Source of the DNA: Muraenolepis orangiensis | Taxonomy: Eukaryota > Chordata > Actinopteri > Gadiformes > Muraenolepididae | Length of the DNA stretch: 64,000 nucleotides | Direction: 5' to 3' | NCBI GenBank assembly: GCA_027704905.1 | Contig: CM051006.1 | Coordinates: forward strand, 4,081,271 to 4,145,270 | Shown here: in pieces, positions 1-10,373 of the stretch | How the letters are laid out: each line of letters begins with the position of its first letter | Position numbering within the stretch: position 1 is the first letter of the stretch | Notes under the pieces: model-generated | What the model was told of the DNA's origin: nothing | The model's database searches: none | The model's input: the letters and a program-made list of their open reading frames with translations, nothing else | Made by a program: the position numbers and the translations under genes

Positions 1-33
1 TAGTTAGTCAAATCTAGTCCTCCTACCCTTGCT

Positions 34-2984
34 ATGTGTCGTGATTCCATTGTAGTCTGGACATCCTCCCGCAATAGATGGCATCGAGGCTCTCCCTCTC
101 GACGCCGCAATCCTTCCAATCTCCTCTATCCTACCATTTCTACCTTCACAGATCTTGTGGTGAAAGGGGGACTCTGGAATTGCCAATCGTCGGTCAAGAA
201 GACTGAAACCATTCTGGCCTACGCCGCACTCCAGTCTCTCCACTTCCTGGCTCTCACCGAGACCTGGATCACCCCTGAGAACACGGCTACCGCAGCTGCT
301 CTCTCCGCGACCTACTCCTTCACCCACACCCCCCGACCCTCTGGGCGTGGTGGAGGAACGGGACTCCTAGTCTCTCCAAACTGGTCATATCAGGTACTCC
401 CTCTGGGTCACCTGACCAGATCGGCACTCGAATTTCATGCTGTTTCTGTTACCATCCCAACTAGGCTCAACATTGCCGTAATCTACCGACCACCGGGCCC
501 TCTTGGTGACTTCTTTGACGAGATGGATGCCCTCCTCAGCTGCTTTCCTGAGGACGGCACCCCACTCGTGGTTCTGGGTGACTTCAACATCCAGTCGGAT
601 AAGTTACAATCTCCTGAATTCATTAACTTTTTTGCCATATTCGGTCTAACACTCACTCCTTCTCCCCCTACCCACAGAGCTGGGAACCAACTGGATCTTG
701 TCATCACAAGATCCTGTACCACCTCAGTGATCTCTGTCACACCCCTCCCTGTCTCTGATCACCATTTTGTTGCATTCTCTCTCCCTCTCAAATCCCCCAC
801 CTCCCTACCCACTACTCCCCACATTGTTACCTTCCGTAGTAACCTGAAAACTCTCTCTCCCTCTTCTTTCTCTGCATCTGTCCTATCCTCACTACCATCC
901 CCCCAACAATTCTCTCTCTTGTCGGTAGAGGAAGCCTCCTCCACTCTGACTTCCTCTCTCTCCTCCTCCTTCGACTCTCTCTGTCCTCTCACCTCCAGAC
1001 CAGCACGAGCCTCTCCTCCACCTCCTTGGCTGTCCGAACCTCTGCGGGCTCGTAGAGCAGAGCTACGGGCGGCCGAGAGAAAATGGAGGAAATCTGACTC
1101 CTCTGATGACCTCGCTCACTACCTCCGTCTCCTCGCTGGCTTCACCTCCACGGTATCGGCTGCTAAATCTGCCTTCTACCGTACAAAAATCAACTCTTCT
1201 GCCTCTAACCCAAGGAAACTTTTCTCCATGTTCTCTTCCCTCCTCAACCCCCCCTCCCCTCCCCCTCCCTCCTCCCTCTCAGCTGATGACTTTGTCACCT
1301 TCTTTACGAAGAAGGTGAACGACATTACCTCCTCCTTCACCCCCACCGCTTTCCTCCCTCCCTCTTCTCCCACCCCCACTAACCTCACCTGTTTCAACCC
1401 CCTCTCCCCTGATGAAGTTAACAAACTGGTGACATCTAACCACCCTACCACCTGCCCCCTCGACCCAATCCCTTCCTCTCTTCTCCAGGAAATCTCGGGC
1501 GATATCCTTCCCTTCCTTACATCCCAAATCAACATCTCCCTTGAGGCAGGCCTGTTTCCGGCAGCCTTCAAGACTGCCAGAATCAAGCCGCTCCTCAAGA
1601 AACCATCCCTAGACACCACTGATGTCCAAAACTACAGACCGGTATCTCTCCTATCATTCCTGTCCAAAACCCTTGAACGGGCTGTCTCCTCACAACTTTC
1701 TTCCTATCTCTCCCAGAACGACCTCCTCGACCCTCACCAGTCAGGCTTCAAGGCTGCGCATTCCACGGAGACGGCACTGCTCACAGTGACAGTCTCTTCG
1801 CGATGCCAGAAGCTCGTCCCTCTCATCGGTTCTGATCCTTCTCGACCTGTCTGCGGCGTTCGACACAGTGAACCACCAGATCCTCCTCTCCACTCTCGCC
1901 GAGCTTGGAATCGCTGGAACTGCGCTATCCTGGTTCACCTCCTACCTTGCAGATCGCACTTATCAGGTCACATGGAACGGTTCCCTGTCCAGACCCTGCA
2001 CCCTGGACACCGGAGTCCCTCAAGGCTCAGTATTGGGACCCCTTCTGTTTTCTCTTTACACTAAATCGCTAGGCTCTGTAATCACATCTCATGGCTTCTC
2101 CTATCACTGCTATGCAGATGACACTCAACTGTTTCTCTCCTTTCCCCCCTCAGAAACCCAAATAGCAACACGCATCTCTAAATGCCTGGCCGACATCAGC
2201 AGATGGACAGCCGCCAACCACCTGAAGCTCAACCTTGACAAGACTGAGCTCCTCTTCATACCGGGGAAAGACTGCCCTCAGATGGACCTACTGGTCACCA
2301 TCGAGAACACCCAAGTCTCCCCCTCAACCACAACAAGAGACTTGGTGTGGTGGTAGATGACCAGCTGTTCTGCAATGCCAACGTCACCGCGGTGGCCCGA
2401 TCTTGCAGAATTGCCCTCTACAACATCCGCAGGATCCGGCCCTTCCTCACACGCGAAGCGGCGCAGATCCTGGTCCAAGCGCTCGTCATCACCCGCCTTG
2501 ACTACTGCAACTCTCTTCTGGCGGGGAGTCCCGCCAGGAGAGAGTTGCAGTAGTCGCCTCTGCAACCAAGCCCCTCCAACGCATGCAGAACGCAGCAGCA
2601 CGCCTGGTATTCAATCTACCGAAATTCTCCCACGTGACCCCTCTCTTCCGCGATCTCCACTGGCTTCCGGTAAATGCTCGCATCAAATTCAAGACTCTGG
2701 TGCTGACCTTTAGGGCAGTCAATGGAACAGCCCCAGCGTACCTCCAGGCGTTGGTCAAACCCTACATCCCAGCCAGAGCGCTCCGCTCAACTTCTGCCAG
2801 GCGACTTGTTCGACCTTCACTAATGTCAACCAAACATCGCTCGTCCAAAACCCAGCTCTTCACGGCTCTGGCTCCACAGTGGTGGAATGAACTCCCGTCT
2901 CATGTCAGGACGGCAGAGTCCCTCGCCAGCTTCCGCAAGAGACTCAAGACCCACCTGTTCAGAGTCCACCTGGACTCTCCTTGA
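34..2984 (+). pseudogene. L2 endonuclease-reverse transcriptase ORF, frameshifted
   Basis: The first open stretch (34-2064, 676 aa) opens with endonuclease motifs (TETWITP near 255, VLGDFNI near 571, SDHHFV near 754) and runs through a Ser/Pro-rich linker into the RT N-terminus (LLKKPS, NYRPVSLLSF, DPHQSGFKAAHSTE). Frame is lost near 1790. The catalytic palm (LDLSAAFDTV, GVPQGSVLGPLLFSLY, YADD at 2111-2122) continues in a second frame to 2356, where another shift falls at DLVWW. The thumb/C-terminal part resumes at 2347-2553 and, after a palindromic insertion, at 2583-2984 (TAPAYLQALVKPYIP, WNELPSHVRTAESL). At least three frame breaks make it non-functional. Clade assignment rests on recognised L2 motifs, not on a search. 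Confidence 0.9.
2500..2555. repeat. 26-bp foldback, templated inverted insertion in L2
   Basis: Arms 2500-2525 and 2530-2555 are reverse complements with one mismatch and a 4-nt loop. The right-arm copy (52222-52262) has no second arm, and its sequence matches the complement of the inserted arm exactly, so the arm was copied from the ancestral left sequence. Confidence 0.88.
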
Positions 2985-3340
2985 CCCCTCCTTCTCCTTT
3001 GTGAAACCCCTAAACTTGCTTAAGTCCTGACATTAATAGCTCTTAGCATGTTGTATATGTTAGCAAGTGTATATCCTTAATGTTGATAACATGCTCTTAT
3101 CACAGCTACTTAAGCAGGTGACCTAGCAGTACGAAATTGTGTTATTCATCTTGTTAAAATGAATACTTGTGAACTGCTGTATTTTTATGTTTGTGTACCC
3201 CAGTGTTATGCTATTGTCTGCTTCAACTAATGTACACCTTGTAAGTCGCTTTGGATAAAAGCGGCTGCCAAATGCCCTAAATGTAAATGTAAATGTAATG
3301 ATGCAGTGAGTGTGTGACGCAATATATGTGTGTTTTCCAG

Positions 3341-3423
3341 ATTCTGACGAGAGGAAGTTGAAAGCAGTGATCTACTTCCAGGCCATCGAGGAAGTTTACA
3401 ACGACCACCTACGCACCAGCTCG
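3341..3423 (+). CDS. PHLDB-family PH-domain exon (left copy)
   Basis: An 83-bp exon between a clean acceptor (TTTTCCAG) and donor (GTAAAT). In phase it reads DERKLKAVIYFQAIEEVY followed by NDHLRTSS, the middle of the C-terminal pleckstrin-homology domain of the PHLDB (LL5) family, cortical adaptors that bind phosphoinositides. It starts in phase 1 and ends in phase 0, matching the preceding PH exon type at 45537-45742 and the next exon piece at 5448. Upstream exons of this copy would lie left of the window. Unlike its duplicate at 53045, the acceptor and the DER codons are intact. Family is confident; the paralogue (PHLDB1, 2 or 3) is not resolved. Confidence 0.85.
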
Positions 3424-3621
3424 GTAAATATATTACTGTTGCTTGAACAAATACAACCAGTACTACGGCTCACATGCTACTAATATACTAATATTTAATA
3501 TATACTAATATACCCTGTACTGTGCTTTCTGCGTACCAGCTCAGTAAATAAACCACTAATACACTGCTTTATATACTATAGTGCAATGTGTTTTGTTATT
3601 AGTATTAGTAATGGTATATAT
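3424..3621. other. Intron sequence, nothing recognised
   Basis: AT-rich intron between the PHLDB exon and the hAT-type element. Contains short direct repeats (ACCAGCTC.GTAAATA at 3414 and 3536) and no coding signal. Confidence 0.6.
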
Positions 3622-5193
3622 CAGTGGCGAACCGTGTCTATCACACGGTGATAGACATGGTTGTTCTAGTAAGACGGACGTCACGGAGGCAGTCACTTTA
3701 TGCGTTATCTCATTTAGGAAGATCAGATTGTCGCAGCCAATTTCCAAGTTGACCATAGTTGGTAAAGCAGTGTCCATGTAGTGAAGTAACAGACCAACAC
3801 AGCACTACCACACAGGCTATCGATGAAAGGGACAGTCTAAAACAATACGTGAAAAGGCTTAACATAACTTAAAGTTCCAATACAGCGATGAATAATCACC
3901 AAATGTCTCTGGAATATGTCTTGTCATTAACAATTTCACCTGTCAAAATATCAAAACCCAAATCCTACTATTACGGAAGTTATGTTACATTAAATGTTTT
4001 CCTCTCATAAAGCTGCGTTAAGACTTTTCCTACTGGCTCAATAGAGAGGAAAACACTCAATGTCACATAACGTTCATAATGGGAGGATTTAAGGTGAGAT
4101 ATGTTGGCAGGTGAATGTGTTAATGACAAGACATATACCAGAGAAATTTGGTGATTATTGATCGCGGTTATGTAACTCTTAGTTATGTTAAGTCTTTTCA
4201 CGTTAAGCGATGCAAAGAAAGATCAAGTCAAAACTCTAAATTTAAATGCACAACAATGCTTAACAAACTCAAGACAGCCATTAACTAATCTGTCAACAAC
4301 TGTGTGGAAACAAAATGCAACAACCAGCTCAACGAGACGCAACACTGAGCCAAAACCAGCAAAGACAAATGAGTCTCACTCACCAATGATGTTCACTTAA
4401 AGACCAAATCCATTCTCATGTCCTTCTGGATGAATCGGTAACCCGGTCATAAAGCTGATCACTGCTTTTCAGATCCAAAATAAGTTGCCTTTCAATAGCT
4501 ATGGAAGCTAATGCAGTGAGTCGGGATTGTCCTGTTCTGTTCCTCCATATGTTTTTATATTATTAAAATGTCCTTTCCACAGATGTAGTGGTGATGGGGA
4601 TTGTTAAAACTTTTTTATAATGTCCATCTTTTTACTGAATGGTCGTCTTTAAAAGGGTACTAACAACAATTCCGCAACAACATCATCTTCACCTGTTGCC
4701 ATTTCGATGTAAAAAACCTACGTAGAAAAAACCCAACGTAGCACTACACTACATCCGAGCCAGTGAACCTTCTAGCGCACTATGGAACTGTGGGGAAATC
4801 TGAAAGAATACGCCCATTGGCTACAAATCACTATATGATTGGTTTATCAAATTGCCAATCCAAACGTACGCTCTCATTCAGTCTGAGGGCCAAAGCAATC
4901 GGGAATACTTTGGTTGAAGGATATTCTTCCCAGCAACCTAGAAAAATATCTGATTGGTTGCATTGTTTTTCCAACACAAAACCACTCAAATGCGTAGTGC
5001 ATGGGCCGAGAGAGACAAACAAATCAACGTAACTGTAATTTAACAGATAACAACACAGATACGATTCTCATTTAGTCATTTTATTTAAAATTGTATTACA
5101 TTTTATTATTGCAATTAATTCAATTTTTTTGTTTAATCTGAGAGTTCCAGGGTCTTCTCTGAATACCTTGAAGGCCCTAATGCTTCACCACTG
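3622..5193. mobile_element. Non-autonomous hAT-type element with foldback interior (left copy)
   Basis: Ends are CAGTGGCGAA at the left and TTCACCACTG at the right (imperfect inverted termini), flanked by a perfect 8-bp duplication GTATATAT (3614-3621 and 5194-5201), the hAT signature. No transposase is visible. Most of 3846-4207 is an imperfect palindrome with arms of about 160 bp. Confidence 0.8.
3846..4207. repeat. Large imperfect palindrome
   Basis: The stretch from ACGTGAAAAGGCTTAACATA near 3847 is mirrored by the reverse complement ending near 4207 (TAAGTCTTTTCACGTTAAG), including the blocks around AATAATCACCAAAT, TGTCTTGTCATTAAC and TTTTCCTCTC. Transcribed, it would fold into one long hairpin. 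Confidence 0.75.
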
Positions 5194-5275
5194 GTATATA
5201 TTAATATATTGTGTATTAAGTCTCTGAGGCACTGGTGGATGTTTTGGCTTCATGAATAATGCTCTATTAAATTGG

Positions 5276-5346
5276 CATGTTATTATCATTATATTATTAT
5301 TATTATTATTAAGACATATTAGCATTAGTAGTAATATATATATATA

Positions 5347-5377
<31 letters not shown>

Positions 5378-5432
5378 AAGACATACTAGTGTTAGCATTA
5401 GTAGTAATATATATATATATATATATCTTATG
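5276..5432. repeat. (ATT)n and (TA)n microsatellites
   Basis: Two rounds of an (ATT)n run followed by AGACATA.TAG and a (TA)n run. They sit just before the acceptor of the last PHLDB exon. The right arm has a single shorter version near 54985-55070. Confidence 0.85.
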
Positions 5433-5510
5433 TGTGTTTATCATTAGTCTCCCAGGCCCTGTCTAACGTTCTGTGTGAAGACCTACGAGCGTCTCTTCTT
5501 CCTCGTCGCT

Positions 5511-7943
5511 GCATTTTACTGTTCCAAAATTCAAAGAGCAGCAAATTGTCACGGTTACGGTGGGTGACAGGGGTGTGGCCAAGGCATGGGCTTTAGTGGC
5601 GCACCCATGCACCTGTCGGCAATTGCTGATTATGATAATCACCGCACCTGGGTGTATAAATACCCTGGCGTCCCTTTACCCCTTGGCTAGATCGTACGTC
5701 GTTCTCCCTCGATGACACCGTACCAGCCCTCTGGTAATTATACTTACCTGTCTACTACTTGTCGCTACTTCGACCTCCCGGTATCCAGACTCCTCGCCCG
5801 TCCCGGACCACTCGCCTGTCTACTACCTGTCGGTACTCCGCTGATCGACCTCCCGGTATCCAGACCCCTGGCCTGTCCCCGACCGTTCTACGATGATGCT
5901 TACGCAATAAAGCCTCATATTATCGCCTCAATGTGTCTTTGGTTTGCGTTCTGGGTCCTACCAACACTACATCTTGACACATCTAACCCTAATAAACAGT
6001 TTTGATACTATTTCCTCCCTCCTCCATCCCCCTCCCCCTCCCCCCAGCTCCTCCCTTCTCCCGGATGATTTCGCCAACTTCTTCGACAAGAAGGTCAACG
6101 ATATCCGATCCTCCTTCCTTGACCCCCTGGCCGATGCTCGCATCAACCACTCATGTCTTCCCCCCACCCTCCCTTACCCATTTCTCTCCCCTCTCCACAG
6201 ATGATGTTCTTCACCTCATCACATCCAGCCGACCCACCACATGCTCACTGGATCCAGTTCAGTCTACTGCGCCTGAACTCGCCCTTCCTGACACACATCA
6301 TCAATGCACCCCTGACATCTGGATGCTTTCCCGCTGCTTTCAAGACTGCCAGAGTCACCCCTCTTCTGAAGAAACCAACACTCAAGAACTACAGACCGGT
6401 ATCCCTTTTGCCCTTCTTATCCAAAACTCTTGAACCTGCTGTCTTTAACCAATTGTACTTGTATCTCCACCAGAACTGCCTTTTGGATCCCCACCAATCT
6501 GGTTTTAAGGTCACTCGACAGAAACTGCCCTTCTGGCAGTAACTGAGTCGCTCCATGTTGCTAGAGCAAATTCGCTCTCCTCGGTCCTGATACTCCTTGA
6601 CCTGTCTGCAGCATTCGACACTGTGAACCACCAGATTCTCCTCTCCACCCTTGAGGGGATGGGTGTCTTGGGCTCTGCTCTCGCCTTGTTTGCATTCTAC
6701 CTGACGGGTCGCTCCTACCAGGTGGCACTGGGAGGGTCTGTGTCGGAACCACGCCGACTGACTACTGGGGTTCCACAAGGATCGGTCCTGGGTCCTCTTC
6801 TTTTCTCCCTCTACACAAAGTCCATTGTTGCTGTTTTCCACTCCCATGACTTATCCTACCACTGCTATGCTGATAACACCCAACTGGTCTTGTCGTTTCC
6901 CCCCTCGGACACGCAAGTGGAAACACGCATTGCCGTGTGCCTAGCAGACATCTCAAAGTGGATGTCGATGCACCACCTAAAGCTCAACCTGGACAAGACT
7001 GAGCTAGTGTTCTTCCCGGCAAAGGGCTGTCCGCACTGAGACCTGGCTGTAACCATTGATGAGGCTGTGGTGACACCTACTCGGACCGCAAGGAATCTGG
7101 GTGTGACCCTGGACGACCAACTGTCGTTCTCGTGCATTGCATCGGTGACACGCTCCTGCAAATTCCTCCTCTACAACATCAGGAGGATTCGGCCTTTTTT
7201 CACTGAAAAGGCTGGGCAGGTGCTTATCCAGGCTCTTGTCATCTCCCGGCTGGACTACTCCAAATCCTTCCTTGCTGGTGCCCCGGCATTTGTCATCAGG
7301 CCCCTGGAGCTCATTCAGAAAGCTGCAGCTCGCCTGGTGTTCAACCGCCCCAAGTACTCCCACACATCTACCCTCCTTCGGACTCTACACTGGCTACCTG
7401 TAGCTGCTCGCATCCAGTTCAAGACCTTGGTGCTAGCCTACAAGGCAGTAAAAGGTACTGCTCCATCCTACCTCCAGGCAATGGTCAAGGACTACATCCC
7501 AACCCGTCCACTTCGCTCGGCTTCTTCGGGCCGTCTGCTTGCCCCCTCACTTAGGGGCCCGTGTGGCCGATCTACGCGGTCCCGCCTGTTCTCCGTCCTG
7601 GTTCCAATTTGGTGGAACAAACTCCCCACGGAGGTCATGACTGCAGAGTCACTCCCCATTTTCCGCCGCAGGCTGAAAATCCATCTCTTCAGGACACACT
7701 TCCGGGATCCTTCCTCGTAGCACTATGTCAATTAAGTGTTTGCAAACTTATTGTACTTTTTCCCTTACACTTTTGCCTGAATTATTGTACTTCTACCTGC
7801 AGAACACAGTGCAGAGCACTGTTTCGGTTATTAGAAATTAAATGCACTTTTGACTTCTGGTGACGAGTTGTTCTCTTACTTCTCTTTGTTGAAACACACT
7901 TTTGATAAAAGCGTCTGCTAAATGACTGTAATGTAATGTAATG
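5511..7943 (+). mobile_element. 5'-truncated L2 LINE in the PHLDB exon (left copy)
   Basis: Begins inside the RT-N linker (AFYCSKIQRAA), is interrupted by a solo LTR at about 5547-5971, then continues through SSLLHPP, DDFANFFDKKVNDI, LLKKPTLKNYRPVSLLPFLS and the palm (LDLSAAFDTVNHQ, GVPQGSVLGPLLF). The catalytic box reads YADN instead of YADD (near 6868). The C-terminal part is at 7067-7720, and it ends with the GATAAAAGCGTCTGCTAAATG tail directly against the PHLDB codons. Several frames and stops; dead. Confidence 0.88.
5547..5971 (+). mobile_element. Solo LTR nested in the L2 (left copy)
   Basis: Starts TGTCACGGTTACGG and ends near CCAACACTACA. It has a TATA-like TATAAATAC near 5655 and an AATAAAGCC poly(A) signal near 5907, typical of a fish Ty3/Gypsy-like LTR. 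In the right arm a CATCT repeat flanks it (55178-55182 and 55604-55608), leaving the exact last bases ambiguous. No internal region. Confidence 0.7.
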
Positions 7944-8051
7944 AGTCCAGAGGCCATGAGGATCTGGATGGATGTCATCGTCACGGCAACAGATGAGCTG
8001 GGCGAACACTGCAGAGATTTAGTATTATTTTTTTATTTTTCAGTCAAATAG

Positions 8052-8690
8052 TAAATCAGGGAGTGTTTACACTGCCATGGTTGCTTTTTTTTTTAACTGA
8101 ATATGACATGAATGAAAATTACCACTGACAGAACTTTTAAAACTATGAATACATACACATGTTGTGTTACTGTGTGTAATACTTCATAAATGAATAGACA
8201 AAACATGTTTATGTATATGGTGATATACATTCTATCTGGGGTTAATAATGTAATGTCTCGTAAATATAAATGATAAAATACACGATACAATTCAAATGAA
8301 ATAAAAATAAATATTGTCCTTGGCCCAAATGGCTTTACCAGTTAGATCTACAATATAATACACCATGTTAAACTTAGTACATTGTATTGACTCACATATT
8401 TAAAAAAGCCTCTATTTCTTAATATGTTTCGCAAAATTCCTTCTCACTTCCCCCTGAGCTCTGAAACCTGACGCGGTCTCCATGGTTAAGAACTTCCTTT
8501 TCACATTGCTCTAATCTAGTCTCTGTATCTCTGTAGCTAGTGTATAGTTTGGTAGAATGAAGGTGTTGCTAGTGTGTCTAGTGTGTAGTTAGTTTCACTT
8601 AAGGTGTGGCTAGTGTAGGCCTATACTTGGTGTTATAAAGGTGGCTTCCACCAATGGTTGTATACCAGGCTGTAGTCCTGTGCATTTAAC
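8052..8690. other. Former PHLDB 3' flank, no gene
   Basis: AT-rich sequence after the PHLDB stop, with AATAAA-like motifs near 8300 and short CTAGTGTG repeats near 8535-8615. Nothing coding is recognised; it may hold the old 3' UTR. Confidence 0.5.
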
Positions 8691-8693
8691 TAC

Positions 8694-10200
8694 ATTACAT
8701 TACATTAGATTAGATTGAAATTGATTGTCATTGTACAGCACAAGTACAGTACAGAGAAAGGAATTTGGCATCTAACCAGAGTGCAAATGTTGCAGTAAAG
8801 TGCATGGTAATATATAATGTACAGTTGTTGAATAATATGTAAATACAGTCTACTAAATAAACTACTACTAAAAGTTTAAAATAACTTATAGAGTAGATAT
8901 GAGATATGTGCAGAATTCAAGGTATATATATATACAAGGTAAGTATACAAGTGTAAACAAGTAGTGAGCAGGGGATTGCAGTTGGATCAAAATATAAATA
9001 TATATAAATGTATACACAGCAGGTAGTGAGCAGGGGTGTGTAGTTATAGCAGCAGTTGACGATAAATATATATATTCGGTATATATATAAGTACAGTAAA
9101 AATGTACATGACTATCATACAGGTATGTAAACAATAAATATGTCAACTATAAATATGTAAACTGTAGGTAGAGGTAGGGAGTTATGATACAGTGCAAGGC
9201 TGTTGAAGACATTGATGGTGAAAGGGTATTGTCAGCAGGGTTCAGAGTTCATATGTTGGGCAGCAGAGGGGGGGGGCTGTGGTACAGAGTTCAGATGGGG
9301 GGGGGCTGTCATCGTGGTCCAGAGTTCAGAGAGATGACAGCTGAGGGGAAGAAGTTGTTCCTAAGCCTGCTTGACTTGGAACAAATGTTTATATAGGGCC
9401 CCCCGGAGGGGAGGAGGGCAAACAGTGGTTGGGGTGAGAGGGGTCTTTGACTATTTGTTGTGCCTCAGACACCGTTTGTGGTGGGTAGTGTTTATTGCAG
9501 GGAGGGGTAATCCAACTTCTGAGACACGCTCGACAGCCGCCCCGTTGATGAGGATGCGTGTGCACCATCTCTGGTCTTTCTGAAGTCCACGATCAGGTCT
9601 TCTTGGTGTTGAGGGCCAGGTTGTTGTCAGCACACCACGCCACCAGGTGCTGGACCTCCTCCCTGTAGGCTGTAGGATGAGGCCCACAACTATTGTGTCG
9701 TCTGAAAACTTGATTATGGTGTTTGTATCATGTACAGGAGTGCAGCCATGGGTGAAGAGGGAGTAGAGAAGAGGGCTCAGCAAACAGCCCTGGGGAACGC
9801 TGGTGTTCACGGTGAGGGTGGAGGAGGTGAGACTGTCTAACCTGACTGACTGGGGTCTGTTGGTTAGGTAGTTCAATAACCAGTTACAAACAGAGGGGTT
9901 AATGTCAAGATTCTTGGTTTCCATGAGGTCACCAAGTTTGCGGATGAGTTTGGAGGGGATGATGGTGTTAAATGCTGAGCTGAAGTCGATGAACAGCATT
10001 ATCACATGGGTGTTGCTCTCATCCAGGTAGGAGAGAGCAGAGTGAAGGGCTGAGGAGATGGGTCCTCCGTGCTCCTGTTTTCATGGTAGGCAAATTGGTG
10101 TTTATCCAGTGAGGGTGAGAGGCCAGATTTGAGGTTAGCCAGGACCAACCTCTCGAAGCACTTCATGATGATGGGGGTGAGTGCAACAGGGCGGAAGTCG
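8694..10200 (-). mobile_element. Rex1/Babar-like LINE, 5'-truncated (left copy)
   Basis: On the - strand the region 9451-10005 encodes an RT core (MLFIDFSSAFNTIIPSKLIR, CNWLLNYLTNRPQSVRLDSL, PQGCLLSPLLYSLFTHGC, FSDDTIVVGL). The 3' tail is a run of TAATCTAATC-type repeats at 8694. A short internal deletion sits near 9510 relative to the right arm, while the right arm lacks about 360 bp that are kept here (9837-10196). Assignment to Rex1/Babar is by recognised motifs. Confidence 0.8.
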
Positions 10201-10254
10201 TAGCCTTAAGTAGCCTTATACACTTCTAAATAATTCCAGAATATTATTCAGTGT

Positions 10255-10320
10255 GATAAAACTGCCATCACCCCCTTGTCCTGTTGCCTCGGCCGATGAG
10301 TATAAAGAGCTTTCACAGAG
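10255..10320. repeat. Short direct repeat flanking the hAT relic
   Basis: CTGCCATCACCCCCTTGTCC plus GCCTCGGCCGATGAGT recurs as a near copy at 12438-12490, in the same orientation on the other side of the hAT relic. Confidence 0.7.
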
Positions 10321-10373
10321 TTGAGAACTGTTTTTACCCCACCCAACCTTAACTATACCGGGTTACCCTAACT

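Larger units (their letters stand above)
1..3300 (+). mobile_element. L2-clade LINE (left copy)
   Basis: Non-LTR retrotransposon lying in the PHLDB intron. It encodes an APE-type endonuclease and reverse transcriptase and ends in the fish L2 tail (GGATAAAAGCGGCTGCC followed by AAATGTAAATG repeats). The 5' end lies at or before the window edge; in the right arm, 48-bp tandem repeats precede the same point. The same insertion is in both arms, so it predates the duplication. Confidence 0.92.
5448..8051 (+). pseudogene. PHLDB last coding exon, split by an L2 insertion (left copy)
   Basis: After an ATTAG acceptor, 5448-5510 reads SPRPCLTFCVKTYERLFFLV, the usual beta-strand part of the PHLDB PH domain. 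The continuing part, SPEAMRIWMDVIVTATDELG, resumes at 7944 and runs to a TAG at 8049-8051. The 2.4 kb between is an L2 LINE with an LTR inside it. Read straight through, the PH domain would stop soon after the L2 junction and lose its C-terminal helix. The same break is present at 55084-57762, so it is older than the duplication. Identification of both halves follows from PHLDB PH-domain order; loss of function is inferred. Confidence 0.85.

Noticed and set aside
1176..1619. - strand frames opposite the L2 (also at 50905-51348)
   Set aside because: No codon pattern or family match; shadows of the Ser/Pro-rich L2 frame.
4763..5032. 89-aa frame conserved at 54461-54730
   Set aside because: Conserved only because the whole arm is duplicated; it lies inside a non-autonomous hAT-type element with no family match.
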